From contig NZ_LR134293.1 of assembly GCF_900636575.1 (NCBI RefSeq), positions 803,001 through 867,000 of the forward strand: a stretch of 64,000 bases of DNA, in the 5' to 3' direction. A program made the translations under genes and the position numbers. Numbering within the stretch: position 1 is the stretch's first letter; each line of letters begins with the position of its first letter. The notes under the pieces are model-generated. The model saw only the letters and a list, made by a program, of their open reading frames with translations, had not been told where the DNA came from and did not search any database. Positions 1-8,034 of the stretch are shown here, in pieces. Source of the DNA: Streptococcus canis. Lineage in GTDB: Bacteria > Bacillota > Bacilli > Lactobacillales > Streptococcaceae.

Positions 1-285
1 CTTCAGCTGTTGGCGCAAAACTTCTTGCACGATCGTTATTCCAAGAATTTTTCAGTATCCTTGAATGTGCATGATTATGTTGAACATCGCACAGAAATCT
101 TGATTGACTTTACCCAGAAGGTTGCTAAACGTGTCTTGGAGTCTGGTCAAGATTATACCATGGATCCTATGAGCAATAGTGAGCGTAAAATTGTTCACAA
201 AACGGTTTCAACCATTAGAGGTGTTGATAGTTATTCCGAAGGGAATGACCCTAACCGCTATGTGGTGGTAACATTATCAGAATAA
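1..285 (+). CDS. khpB: KhpB/Jag RNA-binding protein, C-terminal part
   Basis: The frame is open from base 1, so this is the 3' end of a gene that begins upstream. The visible 94 residues carry the R3H domain, with the family signature HRTEILIDFTQKVAKRV and a later SNSERKIVHKTV stretch. KhpB (Jag, EloR) is a cytoplasmic RNA-binding protein that works with KhpA in cell elongation control in streptococci. The usual order is rnpA-yidC-khpB-rpmH, and rpmH does follow downstream. A hairpin terminator lies 8 bases after the stop. The N-terminal Jag_N and KH domains lie outside the window. Confidence 0.93.
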   Translation, partial: LQLLAQNFLHDRYSKNFSVSLNVHDYVEHRTEILIDFTQKVAKRVLESGQDYTMDPMSNSERKIVHKTVSTIRGVDSYSEGNDPNRYVVVTLSE

Positions 286-293
286 CAGCCTAA

Positions 294-323
294 TCTTGTA
301 ACAACTTGTTACAAGATTTTTTT
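294..323 (+). terminator. Terminator after khpB
   Basis: Perfect 10-bp stem TCTTGTAACA (294-303) and TGTTACAAGA (307-316), 3-base loop, then seven T. Ends the yidC-khpB transcript. Confidence 0.9.
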
Positions 324-649
324 GTTAAAAAAGGTGTCACAGAGTTGTAAGCGTTTGTTGGAAGGTAAGGAGAGGGTCAAAAAATAGGGGGAGAAGCTCA
401 GATAGCTGATTAAAAAGGGAGAAAATCTCAACCAGTTGAGGTCAAGAATGGCATAGCCATCGTGATTTTACTTGCTATAATCTTGTTTGCTATTTTTGCT
501 AAGAATGGCTGCAAGAAATAAAATTTCCAGAAAACCAGACATCATTTGAACCGCTTACCTCAAAAATGGAACCTCTTAGCTGACAGTTGCCCTCAGAGCA
601 TCCATTTTTTGAGATGGTGTGGGTAAGAAAGAAATGAAGGGGATTAGCG
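324..649. other. Decayed spacer with a membrane-peptide vestige
   Basis: No intact gene. One frame ending at about 521 reads KNGIAIVILLAIILFAIFAK followed by NGCKK and a stop, like a single transmembrane helix with a lysine-rich tail. It has no start codon or ribosome site and a stop lies shortly upstream, so I read it as a remnant. An imperfect inverted repeat (CTCAAAAATGGA at 570-581 and TCCATTTTTTGAG near 600) sits before the LytTR pseudogene and may be part of its old promoter. Confidence 0.4.
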
Positions 650-1082
650 ATGAAGTGGCTATTTAAAGAAAACAAAGCGCAGAACGATTTGGTTTTGACT
701 ATTGAGAAAGCACAAGTATGATAGAGAAGTGTCAGATTTGCTAGTCTATTTGGAAACGTTCAAGTCATGAAAATAGATGTTATTGCGGTTAAGTCCGATG
801 ACGACATTTATTTGCTGAAAATAGAGGAGATTATTGCCCTCCAAGTTGATGGGGACTCTCATGACTAGAGATAACTCCTACCGCATGCGGGAACGCCTGT
901 ACAAGATGAAGGACCGTTTACCCACTGATCAATTTATTCAAGTATCCAAACAGGCTTTGATTCATTTGGATTACTTGCAGATGATGGAAGCTTCTTTTTC
1001 TGGCAATATGCTAGCTATTTTAACCAACAGGACCAAAATGGTCATTAGCCGTCGTTACGTGAAAAATCTAGAAGAAAAATGA
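650..1082 (+). pseudogene. Broken LytTR-family DNA-binding regulator
   Basis: The ancestral protein can be followed only by changing frame. MKWLFKENKAQNDLVLTIEK starts at 650, then KYDREVSDLLVYLETFKS in another frame, then KIDVIAVKSDDDIYLLKIEE back in the first frame from about 770, then a stop. The LytTR C-terminal half (RMRERLYKMKDRL, FIQVSKQALIHLDYL, MVISRRYVKNL) is in a third frame at 834-1082. That pattern implies at least three frameshifts plus stops. Stand-alone LytTR proteins of this size are typically encoded directly before a DUF3021 membrane protein, which is the next gene. The last 82 codons could in principle be translated, but they lack the start of the domain. Confidence 0.85.
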
Positions 1083-1101
1083 GGATTGTGAGGGAGAAAA
1101 A

Positions 1102-1488
1102 ATGAAAAAAGTCATTCACATGTATTTCTATGGTGTCGGTATAGGGGGGATCATTTATAGTCTTTCTTTAATGGTCGCAGGGATCAAAACTCAAACCGCC
1201 TCAAAAATGGTATCCTGTTTAGTTTTTAGTGGTTTGATGGGACTAGCTTCACTCTATTATGATATTGAGAACTGGTCATTCTTGCAAAAAAGTGCTTGTC
1301 ATTTTTTAACCACGGTTCTTATTGTTTTTGCCATGAATACCTATAATCATTGGCTATCGCCGCAAGAATATCTAGGTTTTTTCCTAGAATTTTCGTTCAT
1401 CTATCTCATTATTTGGCTTTGCATTTACGTCTTGAATTATCGTAGCAGTCAAGCTATCAATCAAAAATTGCGGGAAAGGCAAAGGTAG
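1102..1488 (+). CDS. DUF3021 family membrane protein
   Basis: 128 residues with four predicted membrane helices (about 7-27, 37-53, 68-86 and 92-114) and a basic tail ending QKLRERQR. DUF3021 proteins are small integral membrane proteins of unknown biochemical role, co-encoded with LytTR regulators; the pair is thought to act as membrane inhibitor plus regulator. GAGGGAG precedes the ATG by 6 bases. The gene is intact although its LytTR partner 20 bases upstream is destroyed, so any inhibitor role would be orphaned. No terminator is obvious before the rpmH promoter. Confidence 0.8.
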   Translation: MKKVIHMYFYGVGIGGIIYSLSLMVAGIKTQTASKMVSCLVFSGLMGLASLYYDIENWSFLQKSACHFLTTVLIVFAMNTYNHWLSPQEYLGFFLEFSFIYLIIWLCIYVLNYRSSQAINQKLRERQR

Positions 1489-1528
1489 GTAGAAAAAAGC
1501 AGTTGCCAAAACAAATGGGAAATATACC

Positions 1529-1557
1529 TTGACAAGCAGTGTGATTTCTTATAAAAT
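1529..1557 (+). promoter_or_regulatory. rpmH promoter
   Basis: TTGACA (1529-1534), 17-bp spacer, TAAAAT (1552-1557). Near-consensus sigma-A promoter about 75 bases before rpmH. Confidence 0.75.
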
Positions 1558-1632
1558 ATTATGGTATGTTTAGTAACTGATATCACAAATAGCCGGCTAA
1601 ACGAATACAAAATCTATGAGGAGGTATTCACT

Positions 1633-1767
1633 GTGAAACGTACTTATCAACCAAGTAAAATCCGTCGTCAACGTAAACACGGGTTCCGTCACCGTATGTC
1701 AACTAAAAACGGACGTCGCGTGCTTGCTGCACGTCGTCGTAAAGGACGTAAAGTATTATCAGCTTAA
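1633..1767 (+). CDS. rpmH: 50S ribosomal protein L34
   Basis: 44 residues, beginning [20 protein letters not shown] when the GTG at 1633 is used. GAGGAGGT at about 1619 places that GTG at ideal spacing, so the longer upstream ATG frame from 1561 is not the real start. L34 is a tiny, very basic large-subunit protein binding 23S rRNA; length and the arginine/lysine-rich C-terminus fit the family exactly. It is transcribed from its own near-consensus promoter and closed by a strong terminator, and lies after khpB as in other streptococci. Confidence 0.97.
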
Positions 1768-1789
1768 TTGCAAAGAATACAATTAAAGT

Positions 1790-1822
1790 AAACCAAGAGT
1801 GCTCGAGGCTCTTGGTTTTTTG
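1790..1822 (+). terminator. rpmH terminator
   Basis: AACCAAGAG (1791-1799) pairs with CTCTTGGTT (1809-1817), followed by a T run. Confidence 0.92.
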
Positions 1823-1915
1823 TTTGTCAGCCTGCCCTTGATATTTACTGTTATCAGAAACCTTTCTCACCACGTTTATTAGAAAAGAATGCAGGACACG
1901 TTTTGGTTTATCAGG

Positions 1916-1939
1916 GCGTTAATGGCGCTTTTTTAACGC
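1916..1939. promoter_or_regulatory. Inverted repeat upstream of nanE
   Basis: GCGTTAA (1916-1922) and TTAACGC (1933-1939) form a perfect 7-bp dyad in the 325-base rpmH-nanE spacer. Candidate binding site for the RpiR regulator encoded at 4421-5251, or a weak extra terminator. The rest of this spacer shows no gene. Confidence 0.35.
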
Positions 1940-1981
1940 TCTGAAAACAAATTCAAAAAAATGGGAATTTTGAGAAAAAAA

Positions 1982-2039
1982 TGAAAGTGGTTTCTAAACG
2001 CTTGACAGGCATCGAAAACGCTTTAATTATTGTTATAAT
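1982..2039 (+). promoter_or_regulatory. nanE promoter with cre-like site
   Basis: TATAAT at 2034-2039 is a clear -10. TTGACA at 2002-2007 is too far upstream (26-bp gap) to pair with it normally, suggesting an activator-dependent or second promoter. TGAAAGTGGTTTCT (1982-1995) matches the CcpA cre consensus at 12 of 14 positions. Confidence 0.5.
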
Positions 2040-2092
2040 AAATTTGTGAATGTCCTCTTGATTACAAAATAAGAATACAAGGAGTAGAAGCT

Positions 2093-2800
2093 ATGTCTGA
2101 TAAACTAACCAAAGAAAAGCTGATGGAGCAGCTGAAGGGTGGGATTATTGTTTCTTGTCAGGCTTTGCCAGGGGAGCCCCTCTATTCAGAGACTGGGGGT
2201 ATTATGCCATTGATGGCAAAAGCTGCTCAAGAAGCTGGTGCTGTTGGCATCAGAGCCAATTCGGTTAGGGATATTAAAGAAATTCAAGCCCTAACAGATT
2301 TACCGATTATTGGTATTATTAAGAAAGATTACCCACCGCAAGAGCCTTTTATCACGGCAACGATGACTGAAGTGGACCAATTAGCTGCCTTAAACATCGC
2401 AGTGATTGCCATGGACTGTACCAAACGTGATCGACATGATGGTTTGGATATTGCTAGTTTTATTCGACAAGTTAAGGAAAAATACCCCAGTCAGCTTTTA
2501 ATGGCAGATATTAGTACCCTTGAAGAAGGAGTAGCAGCTGCCAAGGCTGGTGTTGATTTTGTTGGAACGACGCTCTCAGGTTATACCCCATATAGTCGTC
2601 AAGAAGCAGGTCCTGATGTGGCATTGATAGCAGCTCTTTGCAAAGAAGGCATTGCGGTTATTGCTGAAGGGAAGATTCATTCCCCAGAAGAAGCCAAGAA
2701 AATTAATGAGATAGGGGTTGCAGGTATTGTTGTTGGCGGTGCCATCACAAGACCTAAAGAAATTGCAGAGCGTTTTATTGAAGCGCTTAAGGAGGAGTAA
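2093..2800 (+). CDS. nanE: N-acetylmannosamine-6-phosphate 2-epimerase
   Basis: 235 residues, full length for NanE, which converts ManNAc-6-P to GlcNAc-6-P in sialic acid and ManNAc catabolism (cytoplasmic TIM barrel). Diagnostic segments: [15 protein letters not shown] near residue 17, the [10 protein letters not shown] strand, [23 protein letters not shown], and the phosphate-binding end [11 protein letters not shown] with [18 protein letters not shown] lies 11 bases before the ATG. It is the first gene of a two-gene operon with a PTS permease 5 bases downstream; no nanA lyase or nanK kinase is present. PTS uptake would deliver the already phosphorylated substrate. Confidence 0.93.
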   Translation: MSDKLTKEKLMEQLKGGIIVSCQALPGEPLYSETGGIMPLMAKAAQEAGAVGIRANSVRDIKEIQALTDLPIIGIIKKDYPPQEPFITATMTEVDQLAALNIAVIAMDCTKRDRHDGLDIASFIRQVKEKYPSQLLMADISTLEEGVAAAKAGVDFVGTTLSGYTPYSRQEAGPDVALIAALCKEGIAVIAEGKIHSPEEAKKINEIGVAGIVVGGAITRPKEIAERFIEALKEE

Positions 2801-2805
2801 ACGTA

Positions 2806-4323
2806 ATGGATTTTAAAAAGTTTTCAAAATTGGGGCAGGCATTCATGCTGCCAATTTCGATTTTACCAGTAGCTGGTTTGTTGTTGGGTATCGGTGGAGC
2901 CTTATCTAATAGTAACGCTATTGCTCAATTTCCTGTCTTAAATCAAGGGTGGTTGCAGGCAATTTTTACAATTATGAGCACTGCTGGTAATGCCGTTTTT
3001 GCCAATATCGCCCTTATTTTTGCTATTGGTGTGGCTGTTGGACTTGCAAATGGTGATAAGGGAACAGCAGGATTGTCTGGCGGGGTTGCCTACCTTGTCT
3101 TTACAGCAACAATTAGTGGCTATCTTGCCTTATTCGCTGCTAAAGATGCAACAATTGATACTGGGGTTCTAGGAGCTTTGGTTATCGGATTAGTGGTTGC
3201 TAGTTTACATAATCGTTATCGTAAGATAGAATTACCTGCCTTTTTAGGTTTCTTTGGCGGATCACGTTTTATCCCGATTGTGTCAGCTTTCGCAGCGATT
3301 GCGATTGGTAGTATTTTTTATGTGATTTGGCCTCCGATTCAACAGCTTTTAGTGGTTTTTGGAGAAAAGATTGCAGATATGGGAAGTTTTGGAACCTTCC
3401 TTTATGGCTTCTTTCTCCGTCTAACAGGTGCTGTTGGTTTACACCATACGATTTATCCGATGTTCTGGTACACTTCTTTGGGAGGCACAGAAGTTGTAGC
3501 TGGTAAAACAATTGAAGGGGCACAAAATATTTTCTTTGCTCAATTAGCTGATACTCGTCACAGTGGTCTATTTACCTATGGAACACGTTTCTTTGCAGGT
3601 CGCTTTGCAACAATGATGTTTGGCTTGCCAGCAGCCTGCTTGGCCATGTACCACTCGATTCCAAAAACCAATCGCAAAAAATTTGGGAGTTTTTATTCAA
3701 GTAGTGCCTTGACGTCTTTGTTAACAGGGATTACAGAGCCAATTGAGTTTTCCTTTTTATTTGTGGCACCGTGGTTATATGTTATTCATGCCTTTCTTGA
3801 TGGCTGTTCTTTCCTTGTGGCAGATTTGTTATCTATTCGTATTGGAAATTCTTTTTCAGGAGGATTGATTGACTTTTTGATCTTTGGAGTTTTTCAAGGG
3901 AATAGTCATACCAATTGGCTTTTGGTTCTTCCTGTTGGTGTGGTCTGGTTCATGGTTTATTACCTTGTCTTTAAATACTGTGTTACTCACTTTAAGGTAG
4001 CTATCCCAGGAATGCTTACTCAAACTGACTCAGCTGAAAAACCAGTAGCAGGAACAGGACATTCTTCAGCTACCACTTTGCATGAGCAATCTCTAACCAT
4101 TATTGAAGCGTTGGGAGGGAAATTTAATATTGAAGATGTCACTGCCTGTGCAACTCGGTTGAGAGTGTCACTTGTTGACAGTCAGCAGGTTAATAAAGAC
4201 CTTTTAACAGCCCTTGGTGCGACTGCTGTCTTAGACGTTAAAAATGGTATTCAGGCTATTTATGGCGGAAAAGCTATCTTATACAGTCAAGAAATTAATC
4301 AACTGCTTGAAAAAGAAGATTAG
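2806..4323 (+). CDS. PTS EIICB permease, glucose/N-acetylglucosamine family
   Basis: 505 residues. An EIIC membrane domain (about 1-390, roughly ten helices) contains the TEPIEFSFLFVAPWLY signature and LHHTIYPMFWY. A linker is followed by an EIIB domain (about 425-500) with the phosphorylated cysteine in TACATRLRVSL. No EIIA is fused, so a separate EIIA must serve it. Close coupling to nanE (5-base gap, GGAGG in the end of nanE) suggests import and phosphorylation of ManNAc or a related amino sugar, giving ManNAc-6-P for NanE. Exact sugar is inferred from context, not visible in the sequence. Confidence 0.85.
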   Translation: MDFKKFSKLGQAFMLPISILPVAGLLLGIGGALSNSNAIAQFPVLNQGWLQAIFTIMSTAGNAVFANIALIFAIGVAVGLANGDKGTAGLSGGVAYLVFTATISGYLALFAAKDATIDTGVLGALVIGLVVASLHNRYRKIELPAFLGFFGGSRFIPIVSAFAAIAIGSIFYVIWPPIQQLLVVFGEKIADMGSFGTFLYGFFLRLTGAVGLHHTIYPMFWYTSLGGTEVVAGKTIEGAQNIFFAQLADTRHSGLFTYGTRFFAGRFATMMFGLPAACLAMYHSIPKTNRKKFGSFYSSSALTSLLTGITEPIEFSFLFVAPWLYVIHAFLDGCSFLVADLLSIRIGNSFSGGLIDFLIFGVFQGNSHTNWLLVLPVGVVWFMVYYLVFKYCVTHFKVAIPGMLTQTDSAEKPVAGTGHSSATTLHEQSLTIIEALGGKFNIEDVTACATRLRVSLVDSQQVNKDLLTALGATAVLDVKNGIQAIYGGKAILYSQEINQLLEKED

Positions 4324-4381
4324 TCTCAATAACAAGTACCTTTTTCACATGGAAGGCTAGAGCTAAACCGTCTATAAAAAT

Positions 4382-4412
4382 AAAGAGAGACTGTGACAAA
4401 CAGTCTCTCTTT
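4382..4412. terminator. Bidirectional terminator between PTS gene and rpiR
   Basis: Perfect 13-bp stem AAAGAGAGACTGT (4382-4394) and ACAGTCTCTCTTT (4400-4412), with A and T runs on both sides. Serves the convergent genes. Confidence 0.92.
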
Positions 4413-4420
4413 GTCTTCTC

Positions 4421-5251
4421 CTAAAGATGTTTTTTGTCTTCAGCAATAATGGTGTCTTTAAAGATTTTCTCCTTATGCGGTTTATCGATGGCTAAGACAT
4501 AAGCATAGATGATGTCCATCATGATAAGGAGGGGAAATTGGGGGGATACACGATTACCGTAGTTCAACTGATGGGTAGACGATACGTGAATCACATCGAA
4601 AATCTCACCAAAGTCAGTTTCGGTATCTGTCGTCAATAAGATGGTTTTAGCTCCACGTTGGCTGGCTTGATGGAGGGCTTTAATCACAGAGCTTGTCTTA
4701 CCAGATAATGAAAAACCAAAGACAAGACAGTTGTCGTTAACGAGACTATTGGCCCAGATGAAGCCATCTGTATCGGAATAGGCATCGCAGATGAAACCAA
4801 GTCTCATGAACCGTAGTTTCATTTCTTGAGCGACGAGTGCAGAGGAACCCTTTCCAAAGAAGTACACACGATCAGACCTGTCAATCAAGTTGGCCAAAGG
4901 TAGTAATTTTTCTTCATCAACCAGGTCGTATGTCTTGTTGATCAGAGCATCATAATCCATCAAGACCCTTTTGGTTAATTCTAAATTGATGGATTGGAAA
5001 TTATCTTCGGCTTCTTGGAGACCATGAATGTAATCAAAGGCAAAGGCGCGATAACCAGTAAAACCGCATTTTTTAGCAAAACGCGTCAGGGCTGCCTGAG
5101 AAACGTGTAACCGTTTAGTCATTTGGGAGGCTGTTAATTCTTCGGGGGTTAAGTCAGTTGTGATAAAAAATTGCGCAATGCTTTTTTCCAAGCTGGTCAT
5201 GTGGTCCAAGGCAGCTTCGATTTTAGTAATGAGTCGGTGATTTCTAGACAT
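4421..5251 (-). CDS. RpiR-family (MurR/RpiR) sugar-phosphate regulator
   Basis: 276 residues with the RpiR architecture: an N-terminal HTH_6 domain (about 1-77, ELTASQMTKRLHVSQAALTRF then AKKCGFTGY) and a SIS sugar-isomerase fold (about 105-245) with VYFFGKGSSALVAQEM and FGFSLSGKTSSVIKAL. SIS domains in this family bind phosphosugars and switch DNA binding. Convergent with nanE-PTS and separated only by their shared terminator, it is the obvious candidate controller, sensing ManNAc-6-P or GlcNAc-6-P. Start ATG at 5251 is preceded by AAGGAG. Ligand assignment is inference. Confidence 0.88.
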   Translation of the reverse strand: MSRNHRLITKIEAALDHMTSLEKSIAQFFITTDLTPEELTASQMTKRLHVSQAALTRFAKKCGFTGYRAFAFDYIHGLQEAEDNFQSINLELTKRVLMDYDALINKTYDLVDEEKLLPLANLIDRSDRVYFFGKGSSALVAQEMKLRFMRLGFICDAYSDTDGFIWANSLVNDNCLVFGFSLSGKTSSVIKALHQASQRGAKTILLTTDTETDFGEIFDVIHVSSTHQLNYGNRVSPQFPLLIMMDIIYAYVLAIDKPHKEKIFKDTIIAEDKKHL

Positions 5252-5345
5252 GGTATGGGTACACTCCTTAAAGGGCTAACTACTTATTAGTATAACATAG
5301 ATCAGAAAAGGGTGGTTGACCATTTCTTTAGTTAGTCGTAAAAGC

Positions 5346-5909
5346 TTAGCAGTTTAGAGTATCCAAGAAGTCTTGGGTGGTCATGGGCTGCCCCATCAAC
5401 GGAAAAAGGTGTTTGATTGGAAAATCGTGCAATTCAGCAGTGGCAGCAGCCATCATATCTGTAAGAAAATATTGGTCATAGTTATATTGATATGCATCAC
5501 GGGCTGTTGTATCAACCCCTGCATGGGTAGAAATACCTCCTAGCACAATAGTATCAATGCCACGACGACGGAGTTGTAAATCTAAATCAGTTCCAAAGAA
5601 AGCACTGAAACCGCGTTTATTAATCACATAGTCTGTTTTAGTAACACCTAGTTCATCGGCGAAATCGCTAAAAGTAGCAGAAGGTTTCTTACCAGGAAGG
5701 TCCATGATGGCATTGGGAGCTAGCTTGTCCTTGCCATCGTGGAATTGAACTCGGACAAAGGCGATAAAGGCGTCATTTTGGCGGAAAAGGTCAACCATCG
5801 TTTGAGCATTTGAAAGAACGGTTCTTTTTGAGTGAGGAGCTGTAGGCATTTCTAAGATGCCTTTTTGCAAATCAATTAAAACGAGGGCTGTTTTCTTGAA
5901 GTTAATCAT
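5346..5909 (-). CDS. Isochorismatase-fold hydrolase lacking the usual cysteine
   Basis: 187 residues, full length for the cysteine-hydrolase/isochorismatase superfamily. The acid residue is in LVLIDLQKG (Asp13) and the lysine lies around INKRGFSAFFGT. The nucleophile loop reads GGISTHAGVDTTARDAY: the position holding Cys in nicotinamidases and N-carbamoylsarcosine amidases is Gly, as in true isochorismatases such as EntB and PhzD. A cysteine-dependent amidase reaction is therefore unlikely; the substrate is unknown, and no menaquinone or siderophore genes are nearby. It lies about 90 bases downstream of rpiR on the same strand and may be co-transcribed. Confidence 0.82.
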   Translation of the reverse strand: MINFKKTALVLIDLQKGILEMPTAPHSKRTVLSNAQTMVDLFRQNDAFIAFVRVQFHDGKDKLAPNAIMDLPGKKPSATFSDFADELGVTKTDYVINKRGFSAFFGTDLDLQLRRRGIDTIVLGGISTHAGVDTTARDAYQYNYDQYFLTDMMAAATAELHDFPIKHLFPLMGQPMTTQDFLDTLNC

Positions 5910-6003
5910 GAGCTATCTCCGTTTCTAGTGCAATGAGTGTTAGCTTAGCCAAGGATTTTTCTTAGTTAGGAAGGCTCTTAACTAGGCAAGGTGAAAGAAT
6001 TGA

Positions 6004-6030
6004 TATAGCACTATATAGCACTATATAGTA
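6004..6030. promoter_or_regulatory. Repeated CTATATAG palindromes
   Basis: Two copies of the 8-bp palindrome CTATATAG (6011-6018 and 6021-6028) repeat at 10-bp spacing, with a partial copy before them. This looks like a multi-site operator, about 75 bases before the broken MFS gene and on the other side of the isochorismatase gene start. Confidence 0.4.
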
Positions 6031-6102
6031 ATATAGGATAGGAGTATTGTAAATGAAACTTGTTTTCTTTTCAAGCAAAAAGAATTGAAAGGGGAATTAT
6101 CT

Positions 6103-6587
6103 ATGGCACTAAGTAGGACACAGCGTTATTGGACGGTTTTGTTCATGATGTTGGGGGTATTTGTTGCCTTATTAAACCAAACCTTATTAACAACAGCTCT
6201 CCCAGGCATCATGGCTTCTTTTGATCTGTCTTTGGATAGGGCTCAATGGTTAACCACTATCTTCATGTTGGTCAATGGGATAATGATTCCTGTATCAACT
6301 TGTTACACAACCTGTTTTTCAAGTGAAAAGTTATATGTAACGGCACTGCACCCCACTAACGACTAGTGCCATGAATGCTCTGCCGATAAGGTTAATTCCT
6401 CATGGAAGTGCCATGAAGTGCCATGAATAGTGCTACGCGACAACTTTTTGTAGCCACTAGGACAGCGATTAGCCTTATGGGAACAAAAGTAACCTTAGAA
6501 CAGGGGTTTCGGTTTACCTATCAGGTCATTTCAGGTCTTGCTCTTGTTGGGTTAATGCTATCTTTCACTCTCCCCCGAAAGCCATAA
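6103..6587 (+). pseudogene. Deleted DHA2-type MFS drug transporter
   Basis: GAAAGGGGA precedes an ATG at 6103. The protein starts like a 14-helix DHA2 pump (LFMMLGVFVALLNQTLLTTA, then FMLVNGIMIPVSTCYTTCFS) and ends in a stop after about 88 codons. Downstream, C-terminal pieces survive in other frames: MNALPIRLIPHGSAMNSATR and YQVISGLALVGLMLSFTLPR ending at 6587. Roughly 300 central codons are missing, with short GAAGTGCCAT duplications at the scar near 6410-6430. The intact relative at 15981-17480 shares the LANGIMIPVSAYLTTRFS region, so an internal deletion is clear. Confidence 0.88.
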
Positions 6588-6665
6588 GCAATGAGGACAG
6601 TCTCCTAGGAATCTTTTTTAGTCTCTTAAAAGCTGCCAAGTTTTAACATATGTATCAACTCTTTG

Positions 6666-6674
6666 TGTTATAAT
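6666..6674 (+). promoter_or_regulatory. tatD promoter, extended -10
   Basis: TGTTATAAT is an extended -10 element only 6 bases before the proposed tatD ATG; a weak TTAACA lies at 6643-6648. Transcription would begin at or next to the start codon. Confidence 0.5.
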
Positions 6675-6680
6675 AAAACT

Positions 6681-7472
6681 ATGATAAATAAAGTAGAACA
6701 TCTGGCTATTTTTGATACCCATACCCATTTGAATGTAGCAGAATTTCAAGGACATGAAGCGGAAGAGTTGGCTTTGGCCCAAGGCATGGGTGTAGCCTAT
6801 CACAACGTGGTTGGCTTTGATCAGGCTACCATTGAAGGAGCACTGGCTCTTGCAGACAAGTATCCTAATGTTTATGCGACGATTGGTTGGCACCCCACAG
6901 AAGCGGGATCCTATTCACAGGCTGTTGAGGAATCTATTGTTTCTCAATTATCACATCCCAAAGTGATTGCTCTAGGTGAAATTGGCTTAGACTATTATTG
7001 GATGGAGGACCCAAAAGAGGTACAAATAGAGGTTTTTAACCGCCAAATGCAATTAGCAAAAGATCACGACCTGCCTTTTGTGGTGCATACCCGCGATGCT
7101 TTAGAAGATACCTATGAGGTCATCAAAGCAGCTGGTGTTGGCCCTCGTGGAGGTGTTATGCATTCTTACTCAGGTTCGCTTGCGATGGCTGAGCGTTTTA
7201 TTGAACTTGGCATGATGATTTCCTTTTCAGGTGTAGTCACTTTCAAAAAGGCTCTTGATATTCAAGAGGCAGCGCAGCACTTGCCTTTGGATAAGATTTT
7301 GGTAGAAACAGATGCCCCTTATCTTGCTCCAGTGCCAAAACGTGGCAAGCAAAATCATACAGCCTATACTCGCTATGTGGTTGATAAAATCGCAGAGCTA
7401 CGTGGGATGACTGTGGAAGAAATTGCAGCAGCAACGACTGCTAATGCAAAGAGGGTATTCAAGCTTGACTGA
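6681..7472 (+). CDS. tatD: TatD-family metal-dependent DNase
   Basis: 263 residues from the ATG at 6681. TatD proteins are TIM-barrel metallohydrolases with 3'-5' DNase activity. Metal ligands are visible in FDTHTHLN (residues 11-18), GEIGLDYYW, VVHTRDA, MHSYSGS and ETDAPYL. An upstream ATG at 6663 would place the promoter -10 inside the gene, so 6681 is preferred; even so, no Shine-Dalgarno sequence precedes it. The end overlaps the TTG start of rnmV by 8 bases, so tatD and rnmV are translationally coupled, as is usual in Firmicutes. Confidence 0.92.
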   Translation: MINKVEHLAIFDTHTHLNVAEFQGHEAEELALAQGMGVAYHNVVGFDQATIEGALALADKYPNVYATIGWHPTEAGSYSQAVEESIVSQLSHPKVIALGEIGLDYYWMEDPKEVQIEVFNRQMQLAKDHDLPFVVHTRDALEDTYEVIKAAGVGPRGGVMHSYSGSLAMAERFIELGMMISFSGVVTFKKALDIQEAAQHLPLDKILVETDAPYLAPVPKRGKQNHTAYTRYVVDKIAELRGMTVEEIAAATTANAKRVFKLD

Positions 7473-8034
7473 AAAAATTAATATTCAAGAGGTACTTGTT
7501 GTAGAAGGTAAGGACGACACGGCTAACCTCCGCCGTTTTTACAATGTAGACACCTATGAGACCAGAGGATCTGCCATTACGGAAGAAGATTTAGAACGGA
7601 TTGATCGGCTTAACGACTTGCGTGGCGTCATCGTTTTGACAGACCCAGATTATAACGGTGAGCGTATTCGCAAGCTCATTATGGCAGCTGTGCCAACAGC
7701 TCGTCACGCCTTTTTAAACCGAAATGAGGCTGTCCCAAGTTCTAAGACTAAGGGTCGTTCCTTAGGTGTTGAACATGCCAATTTTGAGGATCTCCAAAAG
7801 GCGCTTACTCAGGTCACCCAGCAATATGATGATGAGTCTTATTTTGACATTAGCCAAGCAGACCTGATTCGTCTAGGCCTTTTAATGGCGGCAGATAGCC
7901 GTAAACGTAGGGAGTACTTGAGTGAAAAGCTCCGCATCGGCTATGCCAACGGCAAACAACTGCTCAAGCGTCTCGAATTATTTGGCATTACCCTAGCAGA
8001 AGTAGAAGAAGTGATGGGAGTCTATGGGGAATAA
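7465..8034 (+). CDS. rnmV: Ribonuclease M5
   Basis: 189 residues if translation starts at the TTG at 7465, giving MTEKINIQEVLVVEGKDD, which matches the family N-terminus; AGAGGG is about 10 bases upstream. RNase M5 matures 5S rRNA by cutting double-stranded precursor. The TOPRIM domain (about 7-95) shows VVEGKDDTANL with the glutamate and VVLTDPDYNGERIR, that is DxD-like metal ligands. The C-terminal half (SQADLIRLGLLMAADSRKRR) is the M5-specific extension. It is coupled to tatD; the decayed gene at 8024 overlaps its last codons. Confidence 0.93.
   Translation: MTEKINIQEVLVVEGKDDTANLRRFYNVDTYETRGSAITEEDLERIDRLNDLRGVIVLTDPDYNGERIRKLIMAAVPTARHAFLNRNEAVPSSKTKGRSLGVEHANFEDLQKALTQVTQQYDDESYFDISQADLIRLGLLMAADSRKRREYLSEKLRIGYANGKQLLKRLELFGITLAEVEEVMGVYGE

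Noticed and set aside
1561..1632. N-terminal extension of L34
   Set aside because: The family starts at MKRTYQPS; the GTG at 1633 has the ribosome site.
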